DNA from: Hexactinellida sp. DTS-2022
Lineage: Eukaryota; Porifera; Hexactinellida
DNA length: 64,000 nt
Assembly (NCBI GenBank): GCA_028753945.1
Contig: JAPNXP010000004.1
Location: 1,984,001-2,048,000, forward strand
Direction of reading: 5' to 3'
Program-made: the position numbers and the translations under genes
Notes under the pieces: generated by a model
What the model was told of the DNA's origin: nothing
Databases searched by the model: none
What the model saw: only the letters and a program-made list of their open reading frames with translations
Shown: positions 44,785 to 56,982 of the stretch, piece after piece
How positions within the stretch are numbered: position 1 is the stretch's first letter
How the letters are laid out: every line of letters starts with the position of its first letter

Positions 44785-45428
44785 TATCAGTATACTAGTA
44801 ATTACAATATGGAGAAGAAGGGTGATTTACATAAAAAACCGTTAATAAAACGTAGAGTTGTTTATCGAACTAAGAACTTTAATTGATATATAGGAAGAAC
44901 ATCCTTAGGAGAATAAAATCTATGTATTTTCAATAACTAATTCGAATTATTAAAGAGTCACTGGACCAGAATACAAATTTCGATATAACTGACGAACAAA
45001 AGCGAAATTGAGAAATTGGGCTTCGAGATGTTCATCTCCAGGAAATTCAATATCTCCTGTCCAAATTTTAAATGTCTATTACCAATGGTCTAGTCAGGCC
45101 AGCCGGCCGGCCGGAAGTCCGACAGAGGTAAATTCAATAATGTACACTTATAGTATAAAACTATAGTAGAACCCTACTGTACGTTTTTTACTAGAAGAAG
45201 CACACTAAAATACTAAGCTAAACATATATCAGTTTATTTCCTAAATTAAATAAACCATGGATAATGCAGATATCATAAATTCAGAATTTCATCAACAAGG
45301 TCTGCGCTTCTTTACGCACTAATCACTGTCAGTACGAATGGGATGAGTTAGATTATTTAGCTTACAAGATGTTTGTTATTGTGTCTGTGCGAACTACTAT
45401 GTAATGGGACAGTTGTAAAACCACTACC
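44785..45428. other. No gene recognised
   Basis: AT-rich; a short CCGGCCGGCCGG run at 45108-45119 is the only local feature. Confidence 0.4.
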
Positions 45429-45493
45429 TATATATATATATATATATATTAATAAGAAAGCTTGGTCCGTCCGTCCGTCCGTCCGTCCGTCCG
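45429..45493. repeat. (AT)n and (GTCC)n microsatellites
   Basis: An AT run at about 45429-45449 and roughly seven tandem GTCC units from 45465, separated by TAATAAGAAAGCTTG. Confidence 0.9.
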
Positions 45494-46014
45494 CCCCGGT
45501 AACTCTTTGCTACATTACCCAATCCTGACCAAATAAGTATCAATCGAAAGCTCTTCCAAGGGAGACCTCGGGAAATATAATGGGTTACACCAAAAGGTGT
45601 TAGTTCCATAATTACACAGCATTTGTGTTTTTTTTCCTAATGTGCAAATTTTAGGAGCAAATAATCGAACAAATACGAAATATAGTTCTCCTAACATCGA
45701 ATAACCAAAAATTTGTAGAAAACGATGAAATTTGACCATTCGTCAAGATGTGCGACACCTAGAGTTGCTTTGATTGGCCTAAGTTTTTAGAAGAGCAATA
45801 CGAACTATATATAGTAAAAATTCCCAGAGTTGTGGAAGGATAGAAGAAATTTAGATCTCTATGATTCCCCCTACTAAGTGGCTCACAACTTGATTCAATG
45901 GAGTGACATCGATAAAATTAACATGTATGGAAAGAGAATTAAATTCTACAGCTATTGGCAGATTTCGAATTATAAATTTGCTCATTGTTTCTACCAAAAT
46001 TGGGTGCTAATGTC
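45494..46014. other. No gene recognised
   Basis: AT-rich interval; short opposed ORFs lack any domain. Confidence 0.35.
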
Positions 46015-46235
46015 CTGTATTTCCTTAAGTAGACTGGTAAATCTAATTAATATATTGTGTTTCAACCTGCAAAATTAAATTGATTCTAATTGTTGAATCT
46101 TACTCTATTGTTTCAACGTGCGATAATTAAATTAATCAACTTGTGAATCCAAGCTGGCTTCTATAAAATTGTAGTATTTCTATAAATGGATTTAAAGCAA
46201 ATTTAATTTAATCAAGGAATTTGTTTGACTTAACT
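46015..46235 (+). repeat. Repeat family R2, partial copy
   Basis: TCTTACTCTATTGTTTCAAC and the CAAGCTGGCTTCTAT distal block. It ends at the long TIR of the XPG element. Confidence 0.6.
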
Positions 46236-46937
46236 TAGTGGGGCGGATTAGCTAAGATTTTAATAACAATTGTGCATTTAGTGATAAAAGTATCAAATTT
46301 GTTGTGCAACTAGAAAAATGTATATATAATGATTTAAGATCGGGAGGCACCTAGAATTCGACCTCTATGGTTCCAATTATGTCATTTTAATGCCCATATA
46401 TGGTAAATTGGTAATATGACTAATACTCAGCTAATGAACCTTATATTGCTTCCAAATGTATTATTTAGGTAAGGAAGTCGGCTATTCTGAACATTTTTAC
46501 TGTTGGAAGCTAAACTCTATCTAGTACAGAAAATGTGTTAGCCAATTGGTTCCAATTATGTCCATATATGGTCATGTGACTAATAATCCCGAATTTTTAC
46601 GAAAAATCGTTTCCAAATGTATTATTTAGGTAGGTTTAGGAAGTCGGCTATTCTCAACATTTAGTGTTGGAAGCTAAGTTATATTTAGTACAGAAATGAG
46701 TTAGCCAATTTGGTTTAATAATATAAATCACCTCAAACAAATAATAGTAACTTTTTGTGATAAAAGCTTCAAACTTGGCACAATCAAATTACATGTTCTG
46801 ATGACACATTTAAACTTAGAGTGGTACCTGAACATTTTATCTGTATTCAAAAGGCCATTATAGGTCATAAACATTATATTGTGTCTTTAATATTTATCAA
46901 AACTTTTTCCACTAACAACTTAACTAAATGTCAAATA

Positions 46938-47111
46938 TAGTAGATGTCGGATATTAGCACACCGGTTAAAAGAACATATCGGATATAAGCATACTATGTT
47001 GGAAAACGGTTGTCATATAGCCTGTATAATTTATGTCGGTTTTAAGAACATGCCGGTTATAAGCACCTTAAGTGCAGTTCCCGACGATGTGCTTATAACC
47101 GGCATCCACTG
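46938..47111. mobile_element. Tc1/mariner-type MITE, 174 bp
   Basis: Left TAGTAGATGTCGGATATTAG and right complementary CAGTGGATGCCGGTTATAAG, TA on both sides. A sibling of 150 bp lies at 53758-53907. Confidence 0.75.
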
Positions 47112-47139
47112 TATTATATTAAAAATTATGAATCCTAAA

Positions 47140-48330
47140 TTAGACCACAAAGTTGTTCAAAATATAATGGAAACAATACGATATATAGCTAGTCCTGAGC
47201 ACACTCTCCTTCACATGCACAAAGAGCAGTGCATTGCAGATTATATCTTTTGCATTTGCATTGGCCACGACAACCTTTTTGTAGCCACAAAAGATTAGTT
47301 CATAACACGCTTTCGCTGCTTCGGGGAGAGTAGTCCAGGTTGGCTCATACAGTGCATAATCATTCTTAATCCACCCCCAGTTCTCGGGTGAAGGAAGTAC
47401 ATGAGCTAATTTCTGAGTCTGTCCCCATATGTGCCCACCTTGGTAGGCTATCACACACTCTCTTGATATGTTGCTCAAGTGCAGCATATGTGGGTGGGAT
47501 GGCTCCTGGTCATCGTTTCTTGGGGAACAACTTTCTTCTGCATTCATTTATGTCAGTAAATGTGGTTGTGCGGTCATACATGAGTATAACAAATCTTTCA
47601 ATGATGCTCAAGCACTCAAATGACACATAGCTAGGAGCACAAGCTAAACTAAGCAGGGCGTAGGTAAGCTGTGGAAAGGCCTTCCATGCTGCCCAGGCTG
47701 TTTTCTTACCATGTCCAACAAAACTTGACATATTGTCACAACCAGTCAATGCGTGAAACATTGGAAGAGCACGTGAAGCTTCTTTTCCAAGAGCAGCACC
47801 TATTTTATGTGCAGCCAGAAAACGATACCGCTTTCCAGTTCCAAAGGCAACCCAGAGCTCAGATTGTGCTGGTAGTGTTTGTGAAACCATTATGGCAAGG
47901 ACTACAACGACTGTGTCTACTGTACGTATAAGTATTTTCTGGTGGTTTTCTGAGGCATGTGTTGCATGTAGCAGCAAGCGAGTATCTGCCTCTTCATGGA
48001 GGCATGGCGTCAATGTTACTAGATATTTTCTAGGAGGAAAGCACAAAACTTCCTCTCCATTAGTAACAATGATTTCTTTTTCTTGTTCCTGGATGGAGCT
48101 GTTGACTGATCTCGATAGGAACTCCAGAGTTCTTCTTTATTCTCATCTACACGCAAAAAATCCTGCCAATTTCTTGGTATAGATGCAGAGCCACTGCTCG
48201 TCTGCGCACACCTTTGCCACGTTTGGCTCTAGCAGTGCCTTTTAAGCTGTCATCAATATACCTGTCCCATACAAGATCAAGGCATTTTACTCGTTCAAGT
48301 TGTGTCCTGACACATTAGGAGCAATTCGCG
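47140..48330 (-). pseudogene. XPG/FEN-like C-terminal part of an Academ-like transposon protein
   Basis: Minus-strand coding remnants begin near 48300 (WDRYIDDSLKGTARAKRG, then an IPGNWQDFLR-like segment). They continue in frame from 48046: PCLHEEADTRLLLH, RTVDTVVVVLAI, ELWVAFGTGKRYRFLAAH, LPMFHALTGCDNMSSFVGHG. A frameshift near 47520-47547 leads into the last part (ENWGWIKND, YEPTWTTLPEAAKACYELI). The spacing of EAD, VDT and GCD motifs fits an XPG/FEN-type nuclease fold found in such transposons. From memory the family reads TVDTDVVVL here, so an Asp seems replaced by Val. Several frameshifts and a missing N-terminus make it dead. The Academ label is a family inference. Confidence 0.7.
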
Positions 48331-48703
48331 TTAATTTCCTATAATAAGGTATGTAGCCGAATTATTAGTCATATGACCATATATGGACATGATTGGAATC
48401 AAATTGGTTAACTCATTTCTGTACTAAATAGAACTTAGCTTCCAAGAGTAAAAATGTTCAGAATAGCCGACTTCTTATACCTAAATAATACATTTGGAAG
48501 CAATATAAGGTTCATTAGCTGAGTATTAGTCATATTACCAATTTACCATATATGGGCATTAAATTGACATAATTGGAACCATAGAGGTCGAATTCTAGGT
48601 GCCTCCCGATCTTAATCATTATATATACATTTTTCTAGTTGCACAACAAATTTGATGCTTTTATCACTAAATGCACAATTGTTAAGCTAATCCGCCCCAC
48701 TAA

Positions 48704-49228
48704 CTAGAGTAACTGAAGATATTAACGATAAATTTAAAGATTATTAAATTAAATGGTAATTTAATAAATTTATATATATTAAGTAAATTATAATTATCTC
48801 ATCAATGGTGCAAACTAAAAACAAAATCCAATTTATCAATAATCCCTATTGGGACTTTAACTTGCATAAATTGGTTTTAACACTTGACGTATTGATGACA
48901 TCGTCAAAAAATGTGTTTATAATTTGCCAATTCAACAATTCTAAATATTGGTTGGTATTTATTGGGATGCGATAATAGAATTGAAATTCTTAGCTTTGTT
49001 TGAAATTATGTAATAACTGTTACATTTATTCTCCAATGTTCGCATTTTACATCTAGAGATGATATAAGAAAGTTTCAGCAAGTAGATTGTTATTTGTTCA
49101 AAAACTAAAGATATTTTTTCTCGCCAAAGACATCATACACTCACTGCATTGACAAATCTGATGAACAGTTTATCCTCCAATAAAGCTTCAATAATGTCGA
49201 ATGGAATAATTAGGAGAATGCAAGGAAA
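48704..49228. other. No gene recognised
   Basis: AT-rich flank of the long-TIR element; frames closed. Confidence 0.4.
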
Positions 49229-49432
49229 TTAAATTACCTTATTATAGGAACACTCTAGAACTGCAGCAGGGGTTTGTAAGCGCACCAGATCAAGATCATT
49301 TGGCGTTTCTGAAATTGGTGTTGACTTGCGTTTCTTCTGTGGGCATCCGGGTGGTTCAGCTGAATTCCATGAAGCATCCACCCTAGAACTGGACAGTCGT
49401 GTGCGTAAATGTTTATGGCCTAGTAATGGCAT
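49229..49432 (-). other. Coding-like fragment, unidentified
   Basis: A 67-codon ORF (MPLLGHKHLRTRL..., a CPQKKRKSTPI basic patch) with higher GC than the surroundings, which suggests a genuine former coding exon. I do not recognise the family. Confidence 0.3.
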
Positions 49433-49599
49433 TTTGAATACAGATATAATGTTCAGGTACCACTCTAGGTTTAAATATCCAAACCAGAGGCGGATCCAAA
49501 CACAAATATGAGGGGGGCAGAGGCTATTTCAGGTGGGCTGTCTCCTCAAATTCCTAACTAAATTTTCAACATACTAAATTTTAAATATCTCAAATACTT

Positions 49600-49988
49600 T
49601 ATTATAGGAAATTAACGCGCCATGAAATTAACATGAATTTCTCCAAGTCGCGTTAATTTCCTTCACGATAATTTCATGGAGCGTTAATTTCCATGACCAT
49701 AATTTCCTGCTATTTAGCAAAATTATACAATGGTGGACAAACTTCCGAGCTACATATTTTCACATGTGCAACTAGGTCGAAAGATTACAACATGATGGAT
49801 TGGAAGCCTATTTGGGCACAATAAATAGTATTTAATCAGGAGATTAATAATCCTGAAATTTGTTAATAAAATTTATTCGCGTTAATTTCAAGTACGTATT
49901 TGAAAATGTTCAGCTCCAATTCGCGTTAATTTCATGGAGAGTTAATATCTTCGCCGTAATTTCATGGCGCGTTAATTTCCTATAATAT
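49600..49988. mobile_element. Inverted-repeat element with CGCGTTAATTTC tandem units
   Basis: Left TATTATAGGAAATTAACGCG and right complement ending ATTTCCTATAATA. CGCGTTAATTTCATGGAG-like units occur at both ends in inverse orientation. A fragment of the same end (CGCGTTAATTTCCTATAATA) abuts the XPG remnant at 48327. Confidence 0.65.
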
Positions 49989-50442
49989 GGTATATAGATA
50001 ATTAAATACTTAGAACCGAAATGTTAACATCAGAGTCCTCAGATGTCGCAGAATAGAAATGGGCTTTGATTTGTAGAGATTTAGAATTGTGGAGTCTTGG
50101 AGCCGTCGTTAGTTCTCGAGAGCTTGAAAGTAAGAAATCTGGTACTAGTTGGTTCTTAGTCGATAAAACGAAATGATGCTACATTACGTCAAATTGCAAA
50201 AAGTAAGTCAAAAAGTATGAAAATACACATTATTTGTTAAGATAGTTAACTATTCAAGGTAAAGCAAGACATGATATTTCAAACTGGTAAATGGCTGGGC
50301 AGTTAGTATACCATCCTTTTTGAGAAGAGATTTAATATATTCAGTCAGTAATTACATTGGCTAAAAAGCCAAAGCAAATGTCGTAATAAAAATAATATAA
50401 ATTTGACTAATCTATCTATACTATTAAAATACAAGGTCCACA

Positions 50443-50538
50443 TAAATGAACCTCCACAAACGGGGAATCGGCAGAAATGGGGAATCGGGGTGGCTAAGAC
50501 CTTGCGTCCCTGGCACCCCAATTGTGGAGGTTCCACTG
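50443..50538. mobile_element. Degenerate TA MITE next to a Helitron 5'-like start
   Basis: Right end complementary to CAGTGGAACCTCCACAATTG, TA after it; left end decayed (ATGAACCTCCACAA). Immediately before, 50413-50432 reads TCTATACTATTAAAATACAA, a Helitron-type 5' end. Confidence 0.45.
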
Positions 50539-51297
50539 TACTTAAGTACATACTTAATTAAGTACGTACTTAAGTACGAAATTGATTTATATTTATTAAA
50601 TTATATTGAATAGCATAACATATTAGATATGGATTGCCATTGTAATAGCTTGCTGCATTCTTTCAACTTTAAAAAGAATATTCTCTTTGAAGTTCCTGCG
50701 ATTTGCGTGCATGAGAAAAAACAGATACCTCTAGAAAACAACAACCAATAGTAATAAATGTTGAAAATAGAATCATAAACTTCCCATAAAGTAAATCAAG
50801 TATTACTAGAAATATAATACAATGTCTAATTAAACACCAACGTCTAAGAATCAATAAAAGAAAAAAATAGAAGTTAAGTTAACTTAGTAGGTTACTTAAG
50901 TTTTGTACTTAAGTACACACTTAAATCTTAGTGAATATCACTTAAGTACTAAGTATGCACTTAACTGCTTAGTGAATACGGGCCCTGATCTATTGGAAGC
51001 TAACTTATTCAGAAGGTCAGTGATATTACAGAACTCAATCCGATAAATCGTTAGACTTCTTGCTTCTTTTAGAATTCTTCAGAATCCTTTGTAACATTGA
51101 TTGTCATGTTTTTCTTCTCATTGTCCAATTCAAAGTATTCTTCCAATTGAGACAGCGTTTTCATGATGTTGTAACTTTTGACTCTTATGATCTTTGGCAA
51201 ATACACGCCTTGTTTTTGGGATAAACGAAAATTCAGCAATGAATGAAAAGATTCATTTTGAGGGAATAATATTTACTAAATTATACATATACAATAC
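50539..51297. other. No gene recognised
   Basis: Contains repeated TTAAGTAC motifs (50540-50580, 50890-50960), remnants of a 2389-3009-like MITE, and AT-rich DNA. Confidence 0.4.
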
Positions 51298-51483
51298 TAG
51301 TCAACTCCGCTTAATAGAGCAACCGGTTAATAGAATTCCCGCTTAATTGAGTCAAAATTTCACATGATTAATAGGAAGGAATAACAGTTTGAATTTTAAA
51401 ATATTTGCGGCAAATAGATTTCTCCGATTAATCGAGTCAAAGTAACCTGGTCCCCAGGTTAGTGTATTAAGGGGAGTAGACTG
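51298..51483. mobile_element. Tc1/mariner-type MITE, older sibling of 22254-22439
   Basis: Same sequence with many substitutions: TAGTCAACTCCGCTTAATAG on the left, GGGGAGTAGACTG before TA on the right. Confidence 0.75.
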
Positions 51484-52294
51484 TATGTTATATTCTGAAT
51501 ATATGAACAGAGTAAAGATACATAAATATCATAAAACCTCAACTATGTACACTAACCATCCAAAAGTATTGAACAACAATAATTTGCAATCTACATTCTA
51601 GCTTCTAGGAGCGTATAACATTTTAGATGCTTCAACAAAGATGTTGACAATAAACAATATGTTAACAAAAATAAAAATATCATTATTTTTGAATTCACAG
51701 ATTTTGAATGTATAGATAACACTCGTGATCGAAATTTGATATATATCCATAGAAATTTTTCGCAGAGACTGTAGAAATACGGTGAAGCAGGAGAATATAA
51801 GTTAATTAAATACTTGTATATACAGTAGAACCAAAGGGAATCAAAGGGAATTCATTGGAATATGAAATGAGAAACTTAAACAGATGCTTATCATCTTAGA
51901 AAATTCAAGCCCATATATGGAGGTGTCATATGACAATGCACCCAAAATAATAATAAAGAAAGAGCAAAGCTCTAACTTCCTAACAACTTCAGTGATTCAT
52001 TTCAATGTACAAGGACAATTTAAATTACTTGATAATTTTGATACTATATAACAGAATTACACACATTATTTTTTAACGTTTCGCTCGAAGAATATTAGGG
52101 GGAGAGATTTTCGCCAGACTAAATGCTTTGTTTTGATGGATTGATAAAATTTATCAATTTATAACTTAAGTTGATTAATACGCGTATTGAGTATAATACG
52201 TACTATTCGTAATACGCCATCCAACTGTAAGTTTATATACTAAACCTATGATCAACCAAGGATGTTTTCGAAGTAACACAATAGTAATATTTTT
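51484..52294. other. No gene recognised
   Basis: AT-rich with closed frames; a CCCATATATGG marker at 51910. Confidence 0.4.
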
Positions 52295-52500
52295 ACTGTG
52301 CCAACTATACTATAGTATAGTGGCCCAGTATTGAAATGACTGCCTTGGTTAATAATAATAATTATTATTATTCTTCTGATGCTCATCCACAGAACAGAGT
52401 TTAATTAACTAAGAGCCCAAATTTTCAGGATAGGTGTCTCATGGGTTACAGATGTGTACCTGGGGTCACGATTTTTAAATTTAGATTTGGAAAATGTTAA
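52295..52500 (+). repeat. R2-related repeat
   Basis: GCCAACTATACTATAGTATA and GGCCCAGTATTGAAATGACT followed by a TAGGTGTCTCATGGGTTAC block. A matching inverted segment lies at 54440-54870, but the sub-blocks are not in mirror order, so this is not a simple TIR pair. Confidence 0.6.
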
Positions 52501-53450
52501 CGGGTCTGTTAGCTTTAATTGTCCCATAGGTAAATAAAAGCAACAAGAAAATTAATTATTAAATCATCAGCTTCAGAAAAGTATTTTGGAGTTGATTGCT
52601 CTTTACGATTTTTTAAATTCGTCCTCGTTTTCCTGATAATTAGGCTCAAAGTTGCCACAATTCACCCTTAACTTTCTAAAATCGTAAATTCCTTAATATT
52701 CAATTATGCTAATATTTCGTGGTTTCGATGAAGATCTACTATTTATGAAGAATTCAATTAGATTCAAGGTTATTCCTCTCCAAGGTTTATTGCTCATATT
52801 ATAGTTGCAATACAGAATTCTAGTATATATTAATTAATTAATCTATTTCGATAGCTATTACTATACAAATCGATTTCTGATATCACTGTTACAATAAAGT
52901 ATTATTTGTAGATGAATAATTCAATTTGATTCAAAGCTGTTACTATATAAATCGATTTATCAAACTTACTTCCATTGAAGTTTAATACTATGTCAATATA
53001 CAATTTCCCTCAACAGTTATCAAAATTCAAAACGATTTATGAATCCAAACATGGATGAATGAGATGGAATATCTATTATATGACTCACGTGTGTTTGTTT
53101 TGTTCCAGAAATGTATTAGAGTGATAGGCGGGTTTATAACGTTATACAATGGAATATATTAATACCATATCATTATAAGTAAAAAGTAAGCTGATTTCAA
53201 TTTCAAAACGATAACTGATATATAAACAATGGATTATTGAGATGGAATTTCTAGTTTATGAATATTCGTTTGTGTGTTTGTTTGGTACCCGAATTCTACT
53301 AGTGTGACAGGGGGGGTCTAAAACGTATTTAAAAGGAAATATAAACTTAAACTCAAGATGGTTTAATATAGAAAGAAGCATTAAATTAATCAAAAGTTCA
53401 ATTGTCCCGTAACAATTTGATAAATGAGTGTAAACATAGTGAGTCTATAC

Positions 53451-54221
53451 CAGGGATCAGCAACCCCCGGCCCGCGAGGCGAAATGATCCGGCCTGCTCC
53501 TCTCTATAAACATGCTCATCATGAGCTCCAATTCGTTCATTCAAATAAATCCAAATACAGTACGCCCTCGCTATCCGGAAGAGAGGTGTTCCGATTCAAA
53601 AAAATTATGTTCTGATTTAAAAAATTATGTTCCGAATGTGAATTCGTATGGAATAGTCAACTAATTCGATTATATAAGCCTCTATAAATGAGATCCTGAT
53701 AATCCAAACCATACAAGTCCAAAATTTTTAAATCCAAACTAAACATTTAAAATGGTACGTTGGATGCCGGGTATAAGCACATCGTCGGAAACTGCACTTA
53801 ATGTGCTTATAACTGGCATGTTCTTATAACTGACATAAATTATATAGGATAAATGTCAACCGTTTTCCAAATAGTACAACCGGTGTGCTTATATTCGACA
53901 TCTAATGTACTACCCAAATACTTCTCTAAGACATTTTTTCACAATGCCTATGTAATGTTCAAAAAAATTCCAAATTTTACGAATGATAATTTTGGATCTG
54001 CTGTTCGGACTAGCGAGGTTTGGAATAGGGAGGGTGAACAATATTTATATAAATGATAGTGTGGTAACATTATTGAGATAAGTCAATTCAAATTTACTCA
54101 TGATCAAAGTTCTACAATGGAACAATTCGGAGTAAGACTAAAGGATGGTAAATCGCTTGGCCCGACTAATGCGGTGAATTAATCAATCTGGCCCGTAGGT
54201 TCAAAAGGTTGTCGACCCCTG
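53451..54221. mobile_element. hAT-like non-autonomous element, 771 bp
   Basis: Ends CAGGGATCAGCAACCCCCGG and complementary CAGGGGTCGACAACC. TSD GTCTATAC/GTCTCTAC (7 of 8). GGCCCG motifs near both ends. Contains a nested TA MITE (53758-53907) and a one-ended MITE-like sequence at 53558. Confidence 0.85.
53758..53907. mobile_element. Nested TA MITE, sibling of 46938-47111
   Basis: Shares GATGCCGG(G)TATAAGCACAT and the ACCGTTTTCCAA block in opposite orientation; TA on both sides. Confidence 0.75.
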
Positions 54222-54439
54222 GTCTCTACTATGAGTCGATTAACAATTAAAGAAAATAACGATTAATCAGAAAGTTGTTCAAAGCAAATTCCATGAACGC
54301 GATACTATAAGTAAGGTATACGTATTATATTTCTTACATTATACGTAACCAATAAAGGACTTATTAAATAACAAAACTCAACGGATTGTCAATAACATAA
54401 CTTGATCTAAAAAATTAGTACAGTCGAGTTGCTAAAATA

Positions 54440-54870
54440 GCAACTCGGCTTTTGTTTAAAAAATAGTTGATAATACTGCAGCGATTTCAATACTAGGCCA
54501 CTATTCTATAGTATTGTCTGCACAGTGAAAATTATAATTATCACATTCATTTAAAAAGAAGTTATAGTAAACAAAGGTATTCTTAAAACTCAATTGTGGC
54601 ACAAACGAAGCCCAATGTGAAAATTCGTGTACTGTGAAAAGGTCTATAATTAAATTGTATATAGAGGGCATAAATATTACCAGTGTTTCTGTTGTGTGTC
54701 GTTAAGCAGGTGTAAAAATGTGTCCAAAAAATGTATCAAAATTGTGACCCCCTGGAACACATCGGAAACCCATGAGACACCTATACTGAAAACTGGGGAA
54801 CTAAGTTAATGAAACTAAATTATGTGGAGAGGGCACAAACCAAAAATAATAATAAGAATAAGAATATACC
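54440..54870 (-). repeat. R2-related repeat blocks
   Basis: Minus-strand ACTATAGAATAGTGGCC and TAGGTGTCTCATGGGTTTCC segments match 52295-52500. Non-coding. Confidence 0.55.
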
Positions 54871-54886
54871 AATGCAGTAAGATTAG

Positions 54887-55192
54887 AACTGGGCCAATTA
54901 GAGATTCAAATCAATTAATTAATCCAAAAGCTAAAATTATTGATTTAAATCAATGAATTAATAAAAATGATTTAATCGAAAAAAAACAAAGATTATACAG
55001 TCAATGGACAACAGTTTTCGAACATTCCTATATTTTTATAATAGTTTGGGTCAAATTCCGAGTTATCACACTCTTTACTGCAATCAATTTATTGCAAATA
55101 TTTACAAATATTTACAATCTCTAATTTACAGTTTTTATATACGTAATTATTTGTTATTTTTCTGCAAATTCCCTAATTAGGCCACTGTTTGT
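54887..55192. mobile_element. Candidate MITE with CAGTGGCCTAATTAGGG-type ends
   Basis: Left AACTGGGCCAATTAGAGA and right complementary ACAGTGGCCTAATTAGGG are similar. Interior is AT-rich with AAATCAATTAATTAAT repeats. Boundaries uncertain. Confidence 0.4.
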
Positions 55193-55289
55193 TGGAATCT
55201 TGTTTCAGCTCGACCGCCCGCTTAAGATTTCACTCCCGCACGAATATTGTCATTATTTCCATTATTACACCTATATTTCAAAGTATGGC

Positions 55290-56982
55290 CACAATTCGGT
55301 ACAGGACAGTTCGGTACATGGACAATTCGGTACAAGTATACTATAGGTAATGTATTTGTCTTCAGATTATGCACAAAGGAAAGAATATCCTCTGTACAAA
55401 TTTGAAGACTGCTGCTTGAAGTTCGACAAACAAAGAATCTGTACTATTCTGTAGTGATGTTACTCATTGGCCATGTGAGAAAAAAGGTGAGTGCAAAGCA
55501 AGATTGCACACTTAGGGTGTGATTGTAGTGAAGAGAAGAAACGAGCACCTCCAAGGACCGGATATGATCGCAGTGAGTTGTCTCGAAACTTAAACAGGGG
55601 TTAAGCGGAAAGCACAGGAAACTCAGGATACCACACATCACATCATCGGTGAACATTAAATGACTGTTACTCAAGGGTCAGCGACTAAACTACCAAAAAA
55701 TTGATAGCATCAAGCGTACAATACGGCGTCAAAGACCATAGCGAACAATGTGCATCCACAACCTACAAGTCTTGGTGATCTCGTGTTACCTGTGGAATAT
55801 CAGCAAAAACCAAAAGAGATCAGTTTCTTCTTTATGATTTTGGTCAGGAACAGTCACAACGGTTTTTGATTTTCGGGACTATTCAGAATATTGAGATGCT
55901 ACGGAATTCTCAAATTTGGCTAGCTGATGGCACATTGAAATCAGCACCGGCGCTCTTTGCACAAGTGTATGTCATCAATTCAATCCGTGGCGAGCCAAAT
56001 GCTTATGAGGATGGTCATTTTATACCTTGCTTGTCTATCTTACTTCCAAGTAAGACAGAGGCTATATACTCAAGAATGTGGGAGCAGATACAGACTCTTT
56101 GTCCGGATGCTCAGCCGACACATCTAATTATTGATTTCGAGAAAGCCGCCATCAATAGTTTCCGACTCATTTGATATAACACTAACGTTAAAGGCTGCTT
56201 TTTTCACCTAACTCAAAACATATGGCGTAAAGTCCAAGCCGAAGGTCTACAAGCAGATTATAATAACGATGAAGAACTTGCTCTAAAATACGTCATTTGC
56301 CAGCTCTTGCGTTTGTCTCGCCCTTCGAAGTGCGGGAATACTTTGAGACTGCGATCGAGCATCTCCCCAATCCTGGGTTACAAGGACTCGTACAATATTT
56401 TGAACAAACATACATCGGGCGCACACTTGCAGGTGGTTTCCATAAAGAACCACTGTTTACTATCCAGATGTGGAACCAACATCATGAAGTATCTCAGGGA
56501 ATTCCAAGGACGACTAATGCAGTGGAGGCTTGGCATAGATCGTTTAATGCAACTGTAGGATGTTATCACCCTAACATCTGGCGGTTTATCGATGCACTCA
56601 AACGTGAGCAAGGGCTTGTTGAAGTCAGCAGGAGAAATTTATCGCTGGATATAAGCCAACTAAACGTCGAAAAGACAACGCCAATGAAGAGGAAGTAACT
56701 CTGTATTAAATTCTAAAAAATTTAATAAAGAGTTACTTTCATAGGCAACCTATAGAGTTTCTACAGGGTGTGGCTCATAGGATTGGAATGAACGACACAT
56801 AATTATCTATACCATTATATATAATTCTTCATATTATTAGTTATTACTCAATATTTCATTAATTAAACTGGATTATCCCTCGTTAATTACATATTAAAAG
56901 AAAAATTCGTACCTAATTGTGCGTGTACCGAACTGTCTGTACCGTACCGAAATGTCCATGTACCAAACTGTCCGTATCCCAT
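55290..56982 (+). mobile_element. Phantom-type MULE element B
   Basis: Left array at 55290-55336: three tandem units of GGACAATTCGGTACA. Right inverted array at 56903-56980: five or more decayed units (complement GGACAGTTTGGTACATGGAC). The transposase remnant lies between. Array layout matches elements A and C with a different last half of the motif. Confidence 0.8.
55440..56698 (+). pseudogene. FLYWCH + MULE transposase of Phantom B, broken
   Basis: A FLYWCH remnant is visible near 55465-55510 (HWPCEKKGECKARLHT). After stops, the MULE core opens at 55866: WLADGTLK (first Asp), LIIDFEKAAINSF (second Asp), GCFFHLTQNIWRKVQ with CxxH at 56195, and from 56297 ALAFVSPFEVREYFE and PRTTNAVEAWHRSFN carrying the Glu. 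A stop at about 56172, a frameshift near 56290 and several N-terminal lesions inactivate it. More diverged from elements A and C than they are from each other. Confidence 0.8.

Larger units (their letters stand above)
46239..48703 (-). mobile_element. Long-TIR element with XPG-type gene remnant (Academ-like), copy 1
   Basis: Left terminal repeat 46239-46690 begins GTGGGGCGGATTAGCT. It is mirrored by the right repeat 48350-48703, ending in the complement. Markers GATCGGGAGGCACCTAGAAT and CCCATATATGGTAAATTGG occur in both. The interior holds a gene fragment on the minus strand and a TA MITE. A third copy of the terminal repeat begins at 62937. TSD not clear (TAACT shared). Confidence 0.75.

Noticed and set aside
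45465..45492. (GTCC)n tract as a telomeric or regulatory array
   Set aside because: Short, isolated tetranucleotide microsatellite beside an (AT)n run; nothing further supports a function.
49158..49190. CTGATGA at about 49158 as a third hammerhead
   Set aside because: No GAAAC box, stem II or stem III partner nearby. Other CTGATGA or TCATCAG sites in the window fail similarly.
52295..54870. R2-like blocks as terminal inverted repeats of one 2.6-kb element
   Set aside because: The inverted sub-blocks are in the same rather than mirrored order, so they are independent repeat copies.
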